Assembly: GCF_009674765.1 (NCBI RefSeq) | Contig: NZ_WKKF01000004.1 | Span: forward strand, 124,001-188,000 | Direction of reading: 5' to 3' | DNA: 64,000 bases | DNA from: Metabacillus idriensis | GTDB taxonomy: Bacteria > Bacillota > Bacilli > Bacillales > Bacillaceae | Shown here: piece after piece, positions 35,351 through 43,460 of the stretch | How positions within the stretch are numbered: the stretch's first letter is position 1 | Layout: each line of letters begins with the position of its first letter | Notes under the pieces: model-generated | Databases searched by the model: none | Told to the model about the DNA's origin: nothing | The model's input: only the letters and a program-made list of their open reading frames with translations | Translations under genes and position numbers: made by a program

Positions 35351-36002
35351 GCCGCTGATTATTATAGGCTGCGGAGGGCATGCCTCAGTATTAGAAGATA
35401 TTTTAATCTCTCAAAATCGATACATTTTAGGCTATACAGATGATAGGCCCGTGATCAAGTATACTTCAAGTCCCATTTTAGGAAATCAGGAAAAAATTTT
35501 AGAATATCAGCCAGATCAAATCAAGCTGGTAAATGGGATTGGTTCAGTAGGTTATACCAAAATAAGAGAATATATTTTTAGGAAGTTTAAAAAATTAGGT
35601 TATACCTTTGAAACTATTATTCATCCTTCAGCCATCATTGCAACAAAGGTTGTCATAGAGGAGGGGGGCCAAATTATGGCAGGCACTGTCATTCAGCCGG
35701 GTGTGATTATTGGGGCGAATTCAATCATCAATACGAAAACATCCGTTGACCATGATTGTGTAATTGGAAAACATGTCCATTTGGCGCCGGGTGTTACATT
35801 ATCAGGAAACGTTCATGTTGAAAGACGCTGTCATGTAGGCACAGGAGCAACCGTTATTCAAGGAATTCATATTGGAGAAGCTGCGTTAGTCGGAGCAGGG
35901 GCTCTTGTGAATAAAAATGTAAAGAAAGGAACAAAGGTTATTGGAGTACCGGCAAAGGAAGCAGCTAAAGGAATTCGATATCAGGAGGAACCACATGATT
36001 AA
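35328..36002 (+). CDS. neuD: NeuD/PglD/EpsM-family sugar N-acetyltransferase
   Basis: 224 residues. N-terminal Rossmann-like part (LIIIGCGGHASVLEDIL) and C-terminal left-handed beta helix (IIHPSAIIATKVVIEEG, VDHDCVIGKHVHLAPG, GTGATVIQGIHIGEAALVGAG). Such enzymes acetylate the 4-amino group of bacillosamine precursors (PglD/EpsM/LegH) or act on sialic acid (NeuD). The catalytic His is in VDHDC. ATG 35328 overlaps the neuB end by 23 bases; TTG 35343 is an alternative. Placed between neuB and neuA, it may be the 4-N-acetyltransferase shared with the EpsC/EpsN route. Confidence 0.83.
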   Translation: MSRFLLNKPLIIIGCGGHASVLEDILISQNRYILGYTDDRPVIKYTSSPILGNQEKILEYQPDQIKLVNGIGSVGYTKIREYIFRKFKKLGYTFETIIHPSAIIATKVVIEEGGQIMAGTVIQPGVIIGANSIINTKTSVDHDCVIGKHVHLAPGVTLSGNVHVERRCHVGTGATVIQGIHIGEAALVGAGALVNKNVKKGTKVIGVPAKEAAKGIRYQEEPHD

Positions 36003-36696
36003 TGGTGAACGTATATTGGCGATTATACCGGCAAGGGGCGGTTCAAAGGGGGTTCCAGGTAAAAATATACGGCCTTTAGCAGGTAAGCCTCTATTGGCGT
36101 GGACAATTGAAGAAGCTAAAAAATCAAGGTATATAGACAGGCTGGTGTTATCTTCAGAAGATAGCGAAATCATTGAAGCAGCCAGAAAATACGGGTGTGA
36201 TGTCCCGTTTATTCGGCCGAAAAAACTGGCATTAGATCAATCTTCAAATGCTGAAGTTATTTTGCATTCCCTTCAGCATCTTGATGGATACGATTGGGTT
36301 ATGCAGCTTCAGCCGACTTCTCCGTTCCGTTCAGCAAACGACATTGATCAATGTATTGAATATTGTATCAAGAAAAAGGCTGATGCTTGCTTATCTGTAA
36401 CTGAAACCGAAAAAAGCCCTTTTTGGATGTATTTTATGGATCAGGAAGCGAAATTAAAAAAAGTAATTGATTCTAATAAAATAGCAATGAATCGTCAAGA
36501 ATTGCCTGACGTATTCTCCGTAAATGGAGCCATTTACTTAGCTAAATGTAATTGGTTCAAAAGAAATAAAAGCTTTCTTTCAAAGGAGACAATTGGATTT
36601 AAAATGCCTAAGGAGCGTTCGTTAGATATCGATACAGAGTGGGATTTTAGATTAGCGGCCCTTATAAAAAATGATCAAAACTTAGGGGAAGAATAA
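35995..36696 (+). CDS. neuA: CMP-nonulosonic acid synthetase, NeuA/LegF-like
   Basis: 233 residues. The N-terminal IPARGGSKGVPGKNIRPLAGKPLLAW is the CTP-binding signature; LQPTSPFR and the acidic DIDTEWDF near the C-terminus complete the cytidylyltransferase site. It activates the 9-carbon acid as its CMP derivative for glycosyl transfer. ATG 35995 follows AGGAGG and overlaps the neuD stop by 8 bases. It closes the overlapping block of six genes. Confidence 0.93.
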   Translation: MINGERILAIIPARGGSKGVPGKNIRPLAGKPLLAWTIEEAKKSRYIDRLVLSSEDSEIIEAARKYGCDVPFIRPKKLALDQSSNAEVILHSLQHLDGYDWVMQLQPTSPFRSANDIDQCIEYCIKKKADACLSVTETEKSPFWMYFMDQEAKLKKVIDSNKIAMNRQELPDVFSVNGAIYLAKCNWFKRNKSFLSKETIGFKMPKERSLDIDTEWDFRLAALIKNDQNLGEE

Positions 36697-36755
36697 AAGC
36701 AGACTATAATTAAAAAATAATCAAAACTATTAAAGAACGTATAGGGTGATTTCTT

Positions 36756-37364
36756 TTGAAACGGATTATCGACTTTTCCTTTTCTTTACTGATGATCATA
36801 GCTGCAAGTCCTATAATGCTGATTATTTCTGTCATAATATTTTTCAGCTTAGGAAGACCGATCATTTTTAAACAAGAAAGAGTGGGATTAAATGAGAAAA
36901 TATTTATATTATATAAATTTCGAACAATGAAAACTTCTCATAACGAGAATGGAGTGTTGCCTCCTGATAGCAATAGACTGACAAAAGTCGGTTCAGTCCT
37001 TAGAAAATTAAGTTTAGATGAATTGCCGCAGCTAGTAAATATTTTAAAGGGAGAAATGAGCCTGGTAGGACCAAGACCTCTTCTAATCCAGTATTTACCT
37101 TATTATTCTGAAAGAGAACGTCTAAGACATACAGTCAAACCAGGAGTAACTGGATTGGCACAGGTTTCTGGGAGAAATAAATTAACCTGGGATGAAAGGC
37201 TGGAATTGGATGCAAAATACGTTGAAGAACAAGATTTAGTGCAAGACATTAAGATCCTTATTAAGACAATCCTTAAAGTATTTCTCAGAGAGGATATAGT
37301 AGTAGACCCAAGAGCTTTAATGAAAGATTTAAATGAAGAAAGAAAGGAGATGCTTAAGGATTAA
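36756..37364 (+). CDS. epsL: Initiating sugar phosphate transferase, EpsL/PglC-like
   Basis: 202 residues, one N-terminal membrane segment (8-32), then the short bacterial sugar transferase domain: RPIIFKQERVG, YKFRTM, LSLDELPQLVNILKG, MSLVGPRPL and PGVTGLAQVSGRN. The family places the first sugar-1-phosphate on undecaprenyl phosphate. Short forms often use UDP-diacetylbacillosamine, which fits the EpsC/EpsN-like enzymes here. TTG 36756 follows GGTGATTTCTTT. A 59-bp gap separates it from neuA. Confidence 0.88.
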   Translation: MKRIIDFSFSLLMIIAASPIMLIISVIIFFSLGRPIIFKQERVGLNEKIFILYKFRTMKTSHNENGVLPPDSNRLTKVGSVLRKLSLDELPQLVNILKGEMSLVGPRPLLIQYLPYYSERERLRHTVKPGVTGLAQVSGRNKLTWDERLELDAKYVEEQDLVQDIKILIKTILKVFLREDIVVDPRALMKDLNEERKEMLKD

Positions 37365-37365
37365 T

Positions 37366-38121
37366 ATGGATATTCGTTGTTTAAAACCTGCTGATAGTAA
37401 AAGGCTTGGGGAAATTATTAGAAAGGGTATGCCCGAGAATATCTTTTCATTAACCATAAGTTCATGCCATGGTTATGATTCATTTATTAGTTCGTTGCTG
37501 GAAACGCCAAATTATTCTCCTTATTCATTTTATGGAGCATATATCGACAATAAACTGGTTGGATTCGTTGAATGGAGAAAACTTGAGAATGTTCTCTTTT
37601 TGAATAACATTTATATCCTGCCAGATTACAGAAGTTTTGGAATTGGCAAGAAATTATTTAACACGAAGCAGTATTTATTAACTAACTATGAAGTCAGCAG
37701 AATAGAATTAGATGTATTTAGCTGGAATGAAAAAGCAATGCAGTGGTATGAAAATATAGGGTTTAAACCAATAAAAACGGATAATTGGTATATAAAAAAA
37801 TCACTAAATAAAGTGGATATTCAAGAGGAATTTTATGTTTATAATTTACCCGAAGCCAAATGTATGCATAAAGATTACGGTTTTTCCCGTTTAGAGATTT
37901 CTGCAAAAAAAGGCCAATATGCGATTGGAAGGCTAGGGAACCAATATTATAGAATTCAAGGCTTTGATGCCTTACTGGATAACTGCTTAATAAATGCTCT
38001 CTCTGTCATAGATCCAACAAGAGATTACTTAATTGTGGCAGATAAGGAGCATAAAATTCCAAAAGATCTAGGAGGTTTATCTTTCATTGCAAGTGTTATG
38101 CGGATGTCGCTGAGCTTGTGA
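37366..38121 (+). CDS. GNAT acetyltransferase with C-terminal extension
   Basis: 251 residues. Residues about 1-150 form a GNAT domain with the acetyl-CoA motif PDYRSFGIGKKLF and a WNEKAMQWYENIGF stretch. Residues 150-251 extend beyond a usual GNAT and are not recognised; they contain an AIGRLGNQYYRIQGF segment. ATG 37366 follows AAGGA with 5 nt spacing, one base after the sugar transferase stop. It may acylate a sugar amine in the island. Confidence 0.72.
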   Translation: MDIRCLKPADSKRLGEIIRKGMPENIFSLTISSCHGYDSFISSLLETPNYSPYSFYGAYIDNKLVGFVEWRKLENVLFLNNIYILPDYRSFGIGKKLFNTKQYLLTNYEVSRIELDVFSWNEKAMQWYENIGFKPIKTDNWYIKKSLNKVDIQEEFYVYNLPEAKCMHKDYGFSRLEISAKKGQYAIGRLGNQYYRIQGFDALLDNCLINALSVIDPTRDYLIVADKEHKIPKDLGGLSFIASVMRMSLSL

Positions 38122-38436
38122 AGCTTCTGGGGCAAAAACTATCAAATTTGTCCATTATTGCTCCTAAATTATTTGGCCCCACTTCTCGCCTCTCCCTAAG
38201 GTTAAATTAACCAGCGCAGGGCCAGGCATTTTTTAATTCTCACCTTTGGAATTTTCTGCAGCTCTGTTTTCCCTGCTATTTTGTATCAGGTCATTAAACA
38301 AGATGATGAAAATGTGTGTTTGAAATGGGGACATGCCGCTTACATATTATCAGGACGTGCATAAAATAGTACTGTTGTATCAATACTCTATTTTTTTAGT
38401 AACCAATGAAAAATTACCTTAGGTGGTGAAACACTG
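38122..38436. other. Intergenic, nothing recognised
   Basis: A 315-bp AT-rich stretch between the GNAT and FemAB-like genes. It contains a 13-nt palindrome GGTTAAATTAACC near 38199-38211 but no terminator or long frame. Confidence 0.4.
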
Positions 38437-39477
38437 TTGTCTGGAAAACTGGTAAAATTAAGTTTAAATGATAATTGGAACAAATTTATTGAACAATTTT
38501 CTATGTTAGATGTTTATTATTCACAGGAATACAGTAATTTATCTTCTACTATTGAAAACGGTTCAGCAGAAGCCGTTTTTTATGAAAACGATGATGGAAA
38601 AATATTCTATCCGTATATTAAGAGGAAAATTGATTTAAATGAAGAGTATTTAGATATCGTAACTCCTTATGGTTATGGGGGCCCCGTATTAGAGGGGGAT
38701 CAAAATGCAATTAAAATGTTTTATCGCCAATTTAATGAATATTGCACAGATAACAAAATCATTACTGAGACCGTTAGATTACATCCTTTACTAAAAAATG
38801 ATGCATATATGAAGGATGTCATGAATGTGGAATATATTAGAAAAACAACAGCAGTAGACTTAACTCTTTCTTTAGAAGAAATCAGAAAAAATTACACATC
38901 TAACAATAAAAGGAATATCAAAAAAGCGAATAAGGAAGGAGTTACCGTTTTTATTTCAAACAATATTAAAAAAGATATAGAAATTTTTATTGATTTATAC
39001 TATGAAACAATGAATCGAAATAACACCTTAAGTTATTACTATTTCGATAGATCCTATTTTTACCGTCAGATGGAAGAAATGCTGCTTTGTAAATCCTATC
39101 TTTTACTTGCAGAGTATAAAAATCAGATAATAGGAGGAATATTATTACTAATTGGCAATGAATATGCCCATTATCATTTAGGAGCTTCGAAAACAGAATA
39201 TTTATCTTTAAGGCCAAATAATTTGCTGTTTGACGCGATGATAGAGTTCTCTAAGTCATGTGGATTAAAATTACTGCATTTAGGAGGGGGATATCAAGAA
39301 AATGATAGTCTTTTTAAATTTAAAACATCATTTACAAATAACAACAATTATAATTATTTTCTAGGTAAAAACATATTAAATGAAAAAATTTATAAAGAGT
39401 TATCTCAAATTGCAGCAAAGAGCCTTTCGCCAATAAGCGATAGCAGTTATTTCCCTCTTTATAGAAGGAAAAATTGA
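38437..39477 (+). CDS. FemAB-like (GNAT superfamily) aminoacyl or acyl transferase
   Basis: 346 residues made of two GNAT-like lobes as in FemAB/FemX proteins. VTPYGYGGPVL lies in the first lobe; NYTSNNKRNIKKANKEGV and the second-lobe patterns YLLLAEYKNQIIGGILLL, YHLGASKTEY and HLGGGYQEND match the Acetyltransf_6 group. FemAB enzymes add amino acids to lipid II from aminoacyl-tRNA. Relatives in polysaccharide loci may add amino acids to sugars. TTG 38437 follows AGGTGGTGA. It is the last plus-strand gene of the island. Confidence 0.7.
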   Translation: MSGKLVKLSLNDNWNKFIEQFSMLDVYYSQEYSNLSSTIENGSAEAVFYENDDGKIFYPYIKRKIDLNEEYLDIVTPYGYGGPVLEGDQNAIKMFYRQFNEYCTDNKIITETVRLHPLLKNDAYMKDVMNVEYIRKTTAVDLTLSLEEIRKNYTSNNKRNIKKANKEGVTVFISNNIKKDIEIFIDLYYETMNRNNTLSYYYFDRSYFYRQMEEMLLCKSYLLLAEYKNQIIGGILLLIGNEYAHYHLGASKTEYLSLRPNNLLFDAMIEFSKSCGLKLLHLGGGYQENDSLFKFKTSFTNNNNYNYFLGKNILNEKIYKELSQIAAKSLSPISDSSYFPLYRRKN

Positions 39478-39764
39478 TACGGATACTGATTCTATTATTC
39501 GAGACTATCTTTCTGCATAGAGTCCATTTCTTCTTTTTCTTTCATTTTTCCGCTAATTATCTCCTAAAAACACACAATCCTTTTTTCCCTTTTCACAATA
39601 CTATAAAGCATAAGCTTATAAACTTACCCTCTTTTATTCAGTGAGGCATGGTCTATGTATATGGAAAAGATTATGTCTATTTTTTGTTATAAAGCAGTTA
39701 GAAGATTGCATCAAATGATTAAATGATCTTCTTTCTTGTGAAATTTATAAAAGGAGAAATGAGA

Positions 39765-41666
39765 ATGGCGTTCTATGCATATGTAGCATATGTAGCAAAT
39801 GAGATTGATGATACGGTTTCTGTGGTTGAAACGAAAAATAATACAGTTGTGGGCAGTCCCATAACCGTTGGTTCTGACCCTAAAGGGATTGCGATTACAC
39901 GAAATGGAAAATTTGTTTATGTGGCAAATTTTAGTGATGATACAGTTTCTGTAATCGACACGAAAACAAACACCCTGGCGGTGAGGTCTATAGAGGTTGG
40001 TAATGGTCCCGAGGGAATAGCTATCACGCCGAATGGATTGTTTACTTATGTAACAAATAGTTTAGATGATACGGTTTCAGTGATCCAAATGAAAACAAAC
40101 ACCGTAGTGGGGAGTCCTATAGGGGTTGGGGATGGACCTAGTGCAATCGCAATCACCCCGAATGGAAGAGCCTATGTGACGAACAGTTTAGACGATACAG
40201 TTTCGGTGATAGATACGAGAACCAACATCATAATAGGGAGTCCGATATCCGTTGGTGCTGGCCCTGGTGCGATCGCAATCACCCCGAGCGGAAGATTTGC
40301 CTATGTGGCGAACAGTTTAGACGATACAATTTCAGTGATCGACACGAGAAGCAACAAAGCAGTAGGGAACCCGATAACGGTTGGTGCTGGCCCTAGTGCG
40401 ATCGCAATCACCCCGAGCGGAAGATTTGCCTATGTGGCGAACAGTTTAGACGATACAGTTTCAGTAATCGATACGAGGACCAACACCGCAGTGGGGAGCC
40501 CGATAACGGTTGGTGCCGGTCCTGGTGCAATCGCGATAACAAGAAATGGAAGATTTGCTTATGTGACGAATCGTTTAGACGATACAGTTTCAGTGATCGA
40601 TACGAAAACCAATATCAAAACAGGAAGTCCGATCCCGGTTGAAGGAGGTCCAATTGGAATAGGGATTACACCAATACCAATTGCGGTTTCTGAACAAAGT
40701 CAATCTCCCTATCAAATTGTAGCGAGAGGGTTGACTATTCCATGGGCATTAGAGATTTACAACGATACCTTTTATGTGACAGAAAGACCGGGAAAACTGG
40801 CTGCCATAAAGGGAGGAACAGTGACACGGCAATCACTGGCTTTATCAAAACCAATAAGAGTTATTGGTGAGGGCGGCTTATTAGGTTTTGTATTAGGTCC
40901 CAATTTTGTGACAAACCAAACCGCTTATTTGTATCACACTTATGAATTGCAAGGGAAGATCTATAATCGCGTGATTTCAGTGAAATTAAGCGGTACTGCC
41001 TGGATTGAACAAAAAGAGCTTCTGGCAGGAATCCCCGGCGGGTCAACTCATAATGGGGGTAGAATCGCTATCGGACCTGATGAGAGACTTTATGTCACGA
41101 CTGGAGAAGCTGGAGTTCGGGCACTCGCTCAGGATTTAAACAGTCTGGGAGGCAAGATTTTACGGATGAACCTTGATGGAACGATCCCGGCAGATAACCC
41201 ATTTCCCGAATCTTATATTTATTCATACGGACATCGGAATCCGCAAGGTTTAGCCTGGGATCATAATGGACAATTGTATAGTTCTGAACATGGACCTTCT
41301 GGAGAAAACGGCTGGCGCGGACATGATGAAATAAATAAAATCCTGCCTGGGAAAAATTATGGCTGGCCATTGATTTATGGAGATCAGCAGAGAGCGGGGA
41401 TGGAAAGTCCATTATTTCAATCCGGTGACAGTACATGGGCTCCATCAGGGCTGGCATATCATAATGGAAGTCTGTATGTAGCAGGTCTAAGAGGAGCTCA
41501 AATCCGCAAATTTAACCTGGTGACTAAACAAGAGTCAATCGTTTTAAGCGGATTAGGCAGGCTAAGGAACATCACATTTAAAGGTAACACGGCATACGTG
41601 TTAACCAATAATCGTATTGAAAGTGGAAAAAGTGATGACTGGTTAATTTCAACAGATCGATTATAG
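39765..41666 (+). CDS. YVTN beta-propeller fused to a glucose/sorbosone dehydrogenase-like domain
   Basis: 633 residues. Residues about 5-305 contain seven YVTN repeats of about 43 residues (YVTNSLDDTVSVIDT ... GPGAIAITPSGRF), enough for one seven-bladed propeller. Residues about 320-633 form a second propeller of the GSDH/PQQ-dependent sugar dehydrogenase type (GLTIPWALEI, GEGGLLGFVL, STHNGGRIAIGPD, YGHRNPQGLAWD, SEHGPSGENGWRGHDEIN), with the HNGG and GHRN regions that hold active-site residues. No signal peptide or anchor is visible. ATG 39765 follows AAAGGAG. A terminator follows. Ligand and true location are unknown. Confidence 0.82.
   Translation: MAFYAYVAYVANEIDDTVSVVETKNNTVVGSPITVGSDPKGIAITRNGKFVYVANFSDDTVSVIDTKTNTLAVRSIEVGNGPEGIAITPNGLFTYVTNSLDDTVSVIQMKTNTVVGSPIGVGDGPSAIAITPNGRAYVTNSLDDTVSVIDTRTNIIIGSPISVGAGPGAIAITPSGRFAYVANSLDDTISVIDTRSNKAVGNPITVGAGPSAIAITPSGRFAYVANSLDDTVSVIDTRTNTAVGSPITVGAGPGAIAITRNGRFAYVTNRLDDTVSVIDTKTNIKTGSPIPVEGGPIGIGITPIPIAVSEQSQSPYQIVARGLTIPWALEIYNDTFYVTERPGKLAAIKGGTVTRQSLALSKPIRVIGEGGLLGFVLGPNFVTNQTAYLYHTYELQGKIYNRVISVKLSGTAWIEQKELLAGIPGGSTHNGGRIAIGPDERLYVTTGEAGVRALAQDLNSLGGKILRMNLDGTIPADNPFPESYIYSYGHRNPQGLAWDHNGQLYSSEHGPSGENGWRGHDEINKILPGKNYGWPLIYGDQQRAGMESPLFQSGDSTWAPSGLAYHNGSLYVAGLRGAQIRKFNLVTKQESIVLSGLGRLRNITFKGNTAYVLTNNRIESGKSDDWLISTDRL
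39780..40680 (+). repeat. 129-bp coding tandem repeats of the YVTN domain
   Basis: Seven tandem DNA units of about 126-129 bp encode the YVTN blades. The units between 40165 and 40560 are the most alike, with long shared stretches such as GATTTGCCTATGTGGCGAAC, which points to recent duplication or gene conversion. Confidence 0.75.
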
Positions 41667-41786
41667 TTAAAATGGTTTGGGGTAAAAAAATAAAGAATCA
41701 TGTTCATAGGGTCCTAGTGCAGCTCCATTTTTCAAAAATAGTGCAATGCCTTAGTTGATAGTGTTAATCTTCAGCAAGTAGAAAAG

Positions 41787-41812
41787 AGCGAAACCGTGTT
41801 TCGCTTTTTTTT
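41787..41812 (+). terminator. Terminator after the YVTN/GSDH gene
   Basis: Perfect 8-bp stem AGCGAAAC/GTTTCGCT with a 3-nt loop, followed by a run of T residues. Confidence 0.9.
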
Positions 41813-42085
41813 ATTTGCAGACAACATCAGAATTGGAAGATTGTCTTTTAAAAAACGAAGTGAATTTTTATCAGCAGGAGATAAAGGAGAGCGGAATATT
41901 TGATCTGGATTGACTGTTTTTTGTTAAATCGTCTGGAGAGATTCTTGACCGCGTGTAAACAGCTTGCACTTTTCATCAATCTTCTTTAAGATAAAATACA
42001 GTCAATCTGTTTGTGTATTGATTGCTCAGTTATGAACAAAAATGAAACAACTTATGAAAACATATGTAAATAGCCTGTAAATAGA

Positions 42086-42114
42086 TTGCTTACGTTTTCA
42101 TAGTATCGTATCAT
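42086..42114 (+). promoter_or_regulatory. Candidate SigA promoter of ccpA
   Basis: -35 TTGCTT (42086-42091) and -10 TATCAT (42109-42114) with 17-bp spacing. The region from the terminator at 41812 to here holds no gene. Confidence 0.55.
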
Positions 42115-42135
42115 TATGTACATAAAGTGAAACTT

Positions 42136-42274
42136 CAATAAGTGGGGGGCCTTTTCCCCGCTTATTGGTAGTTGAACCAATCGGGCTTTTACGGGCAGTT
42201 ATCCTCCATCTTTTATTTTCTAAACATGCATAACAATCTTGATGAGGATTTACTGCCCGTTAATGCGGGATAAA
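42136..42274 (+). promoter_or_regulatory. Structured 5' leader of ccpA
   Basis: About 240 nt lie between the promoter and ccpA. A 12-bp hairpin (CAATAAGTGGGG with CCCCGCTTATTG, 42136-42167) is followed by a long stem: 42191-42206 pairs with 42244-42260 (9 bp ACGGGCAGT/ACTGCCCGT, then 6 bp ATCCTC/GAGGAT). The 3' arm also shares CCCG with a small competing hairpin (CCCGTTAATGCGGG). No T run follows, so it is not a terminator. No known riboswitch is recognised. Confidence 0.5.
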
Positions 42275-42355
42275 TTAAAAAATTGGTGACATTTTACTTT
42301 GAAAATTGTAAATGCTAATTATACATAGATATGGAATTAGAAGGAGTGTAATAAA

Positions 42356-43360
42356 ATGAATAATATTACAATTTATGATGTAGCCCGTGAAGCAAATGTT
42401 TCAATGGCTACTGTTTCCCGGGTTGTAAACGGCAATCCGAATGTAAAACCGACAACACGGAAGAAAGTATCAGAAGCAATTGATCGTCTCGGCTATCGCC
42501 CGAATGCAGTTGCTCGCGGACTTGCAAGTAAAAAAACGACAACAGTAGGCGTTATAATACCTGATATCTCAAGCACTTTTTATGCTGAGCTTGCACGCGG
42601 TATTGAAGACATTGCCACAATGTACAAGTACAACATCATTTTGAGCAACTCTGATCAAAACCGTGATAAAGAATTGCACTTGCTAAATACAATGCTCGGC
42701 AAACAAGTAGATGGCATTGTTTTCATGGGCGGAAATATTACTGATGAGCATGTAGAAGAATTTAAACGTTCTCCTGTACCGATTGTGCTTGCAGCTTCAG
42801 TTGATGTAAATGAGGTAACTCCATCTGTCAACATTAATTATGAACAGGCAACGTATGATGCTGTTTCCATGCTGATTGAAAAAGGGCATAAACGCATCGG
42901 CTATGTGACTGGGCCAATGGAAGAGCCAATCAATAAAGAAATGAAAATGAACGGATACCGCCGTGCACTTACAGAAGCAGGTATTGCCGTTGATGAAGAT
43001 TTAATTACTGAAGGTGACTACACCTATGATTCAGGTCTTGAAGCATTCGAAAAGATAAACGAATTATCGGATAAACCAACTGCTATTTTTGCTGGCACAG
43101 ATGAAATGGCATTGGGAGTCGTTCACGCAGCGCAGGATAGTGGCTATGTGATTCCGAATGATATTGAGATCATCGGGTTTGATAATACAAAATTAGCGAC
43201 GATGGTTCGTCCTCAATTAACAACAGTTGTTCAGCCGACTTACGATATCGGTGCTGTTGCTATGCGTCTTCTGACTAAGCTGATGAACAAAGAAGAAGTG
43301 GAAAATCATATTGTTGAGCTTCCGCATCGCATTGAAATCAGACAATCAACTAAAGCATAA
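42356..43360 (+). CDS. ccpA: Catabolite control protein A
   Basis: 334-residue LacI/GalR regulator. The N-terminal [23 protein letters not shown] is the CcpA helix-turn-helix with hinge helix [15 protein letters not shown]; the effector domain follows. With HPr-Ser46-P it binds cre sites to repress or activate carbon metabolism genes. ATG follows AGAAGGAG. Next to the acuCBA/acsA genes as in B. subtilis, but the flagellar stator genes motPS that lie between ccpA and acuC there are absent. Confidence 0.98.
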   Translation: MNNITIYDVAREANVSMATVSRVVNGNPNVKPTTRKKVSEAIDRLGYRPNAVARGLASKKTTTVGVIIPDISSTFYAELARGIEDIATMYKYNIILSNSDQNRDKELHLLNTMLGKQVDGIVFMGGNITDEHVEEFKRSPVPIVLAASVDVNEVTPSVNINYEQATYDAVSMLIEKGHKRIGYVTGPMEEPINKEMKMNGYRRALTEAGIAVDEDLITEGDYTYDSGLEAFEKINELSDKPTAIFAGTDEMALGVVHAAQDSGYVIPNDIEIIGFDNTKLATMVRPQLTTVVQPTYDIGAVAMRLLTKLMNKEEVENHIVELPHRIEIRQSTKA

Positions 43361-43361
43361 T

Positions 43362-43399
43362 AACAAAACGAGCATTGGCTGGCCGATGCTCGTTTTGTT
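43362..43399 (+). terminator. Terminator after ccpA
   Basis: A 14-bp perfect stem (AACAAAACGAGCAT with ATGCTCGTTTTGTT) with a 10-nt loop; both strands end in A/T runs, so it may act in both directions. Confidence 0.88.
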
Positions 43400-43426
43400 A
43401 TATTTAAAAAAACCTGCACAAATAGT

Positions 43427-43457
43427 AAAAGCATGGATTTTTTCGGTCCATGCTTTT
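43427..43457. terminator. Second terminator between ccpA and acuC
   Basis: AAAGCATGGA pairs with TCCATGCTTT around a TTTTTTCGG loop; T runs on both strands. It can end the acuABC transcript on the minus strand and back up the ccpA terminator. Confidence 0.65.
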
Positions 43458-43460
43458 TCT

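Noticed and set aside
31522-36696. Ordinary N-acetylneuraminic acid (NeuNAc) pathway
   Set aside because: neuCBDA alone would fit, but LegB/PtmE, EpsC/EpsN, PIG-L and formyltransferase genes point to a 6-deoxy diamino acid; not proven.
42136-42167. Terminator upstream of ccpA
   Set aside because: The hairpin is strong but no T run follows on either strand, so it was listed as a leader structure.
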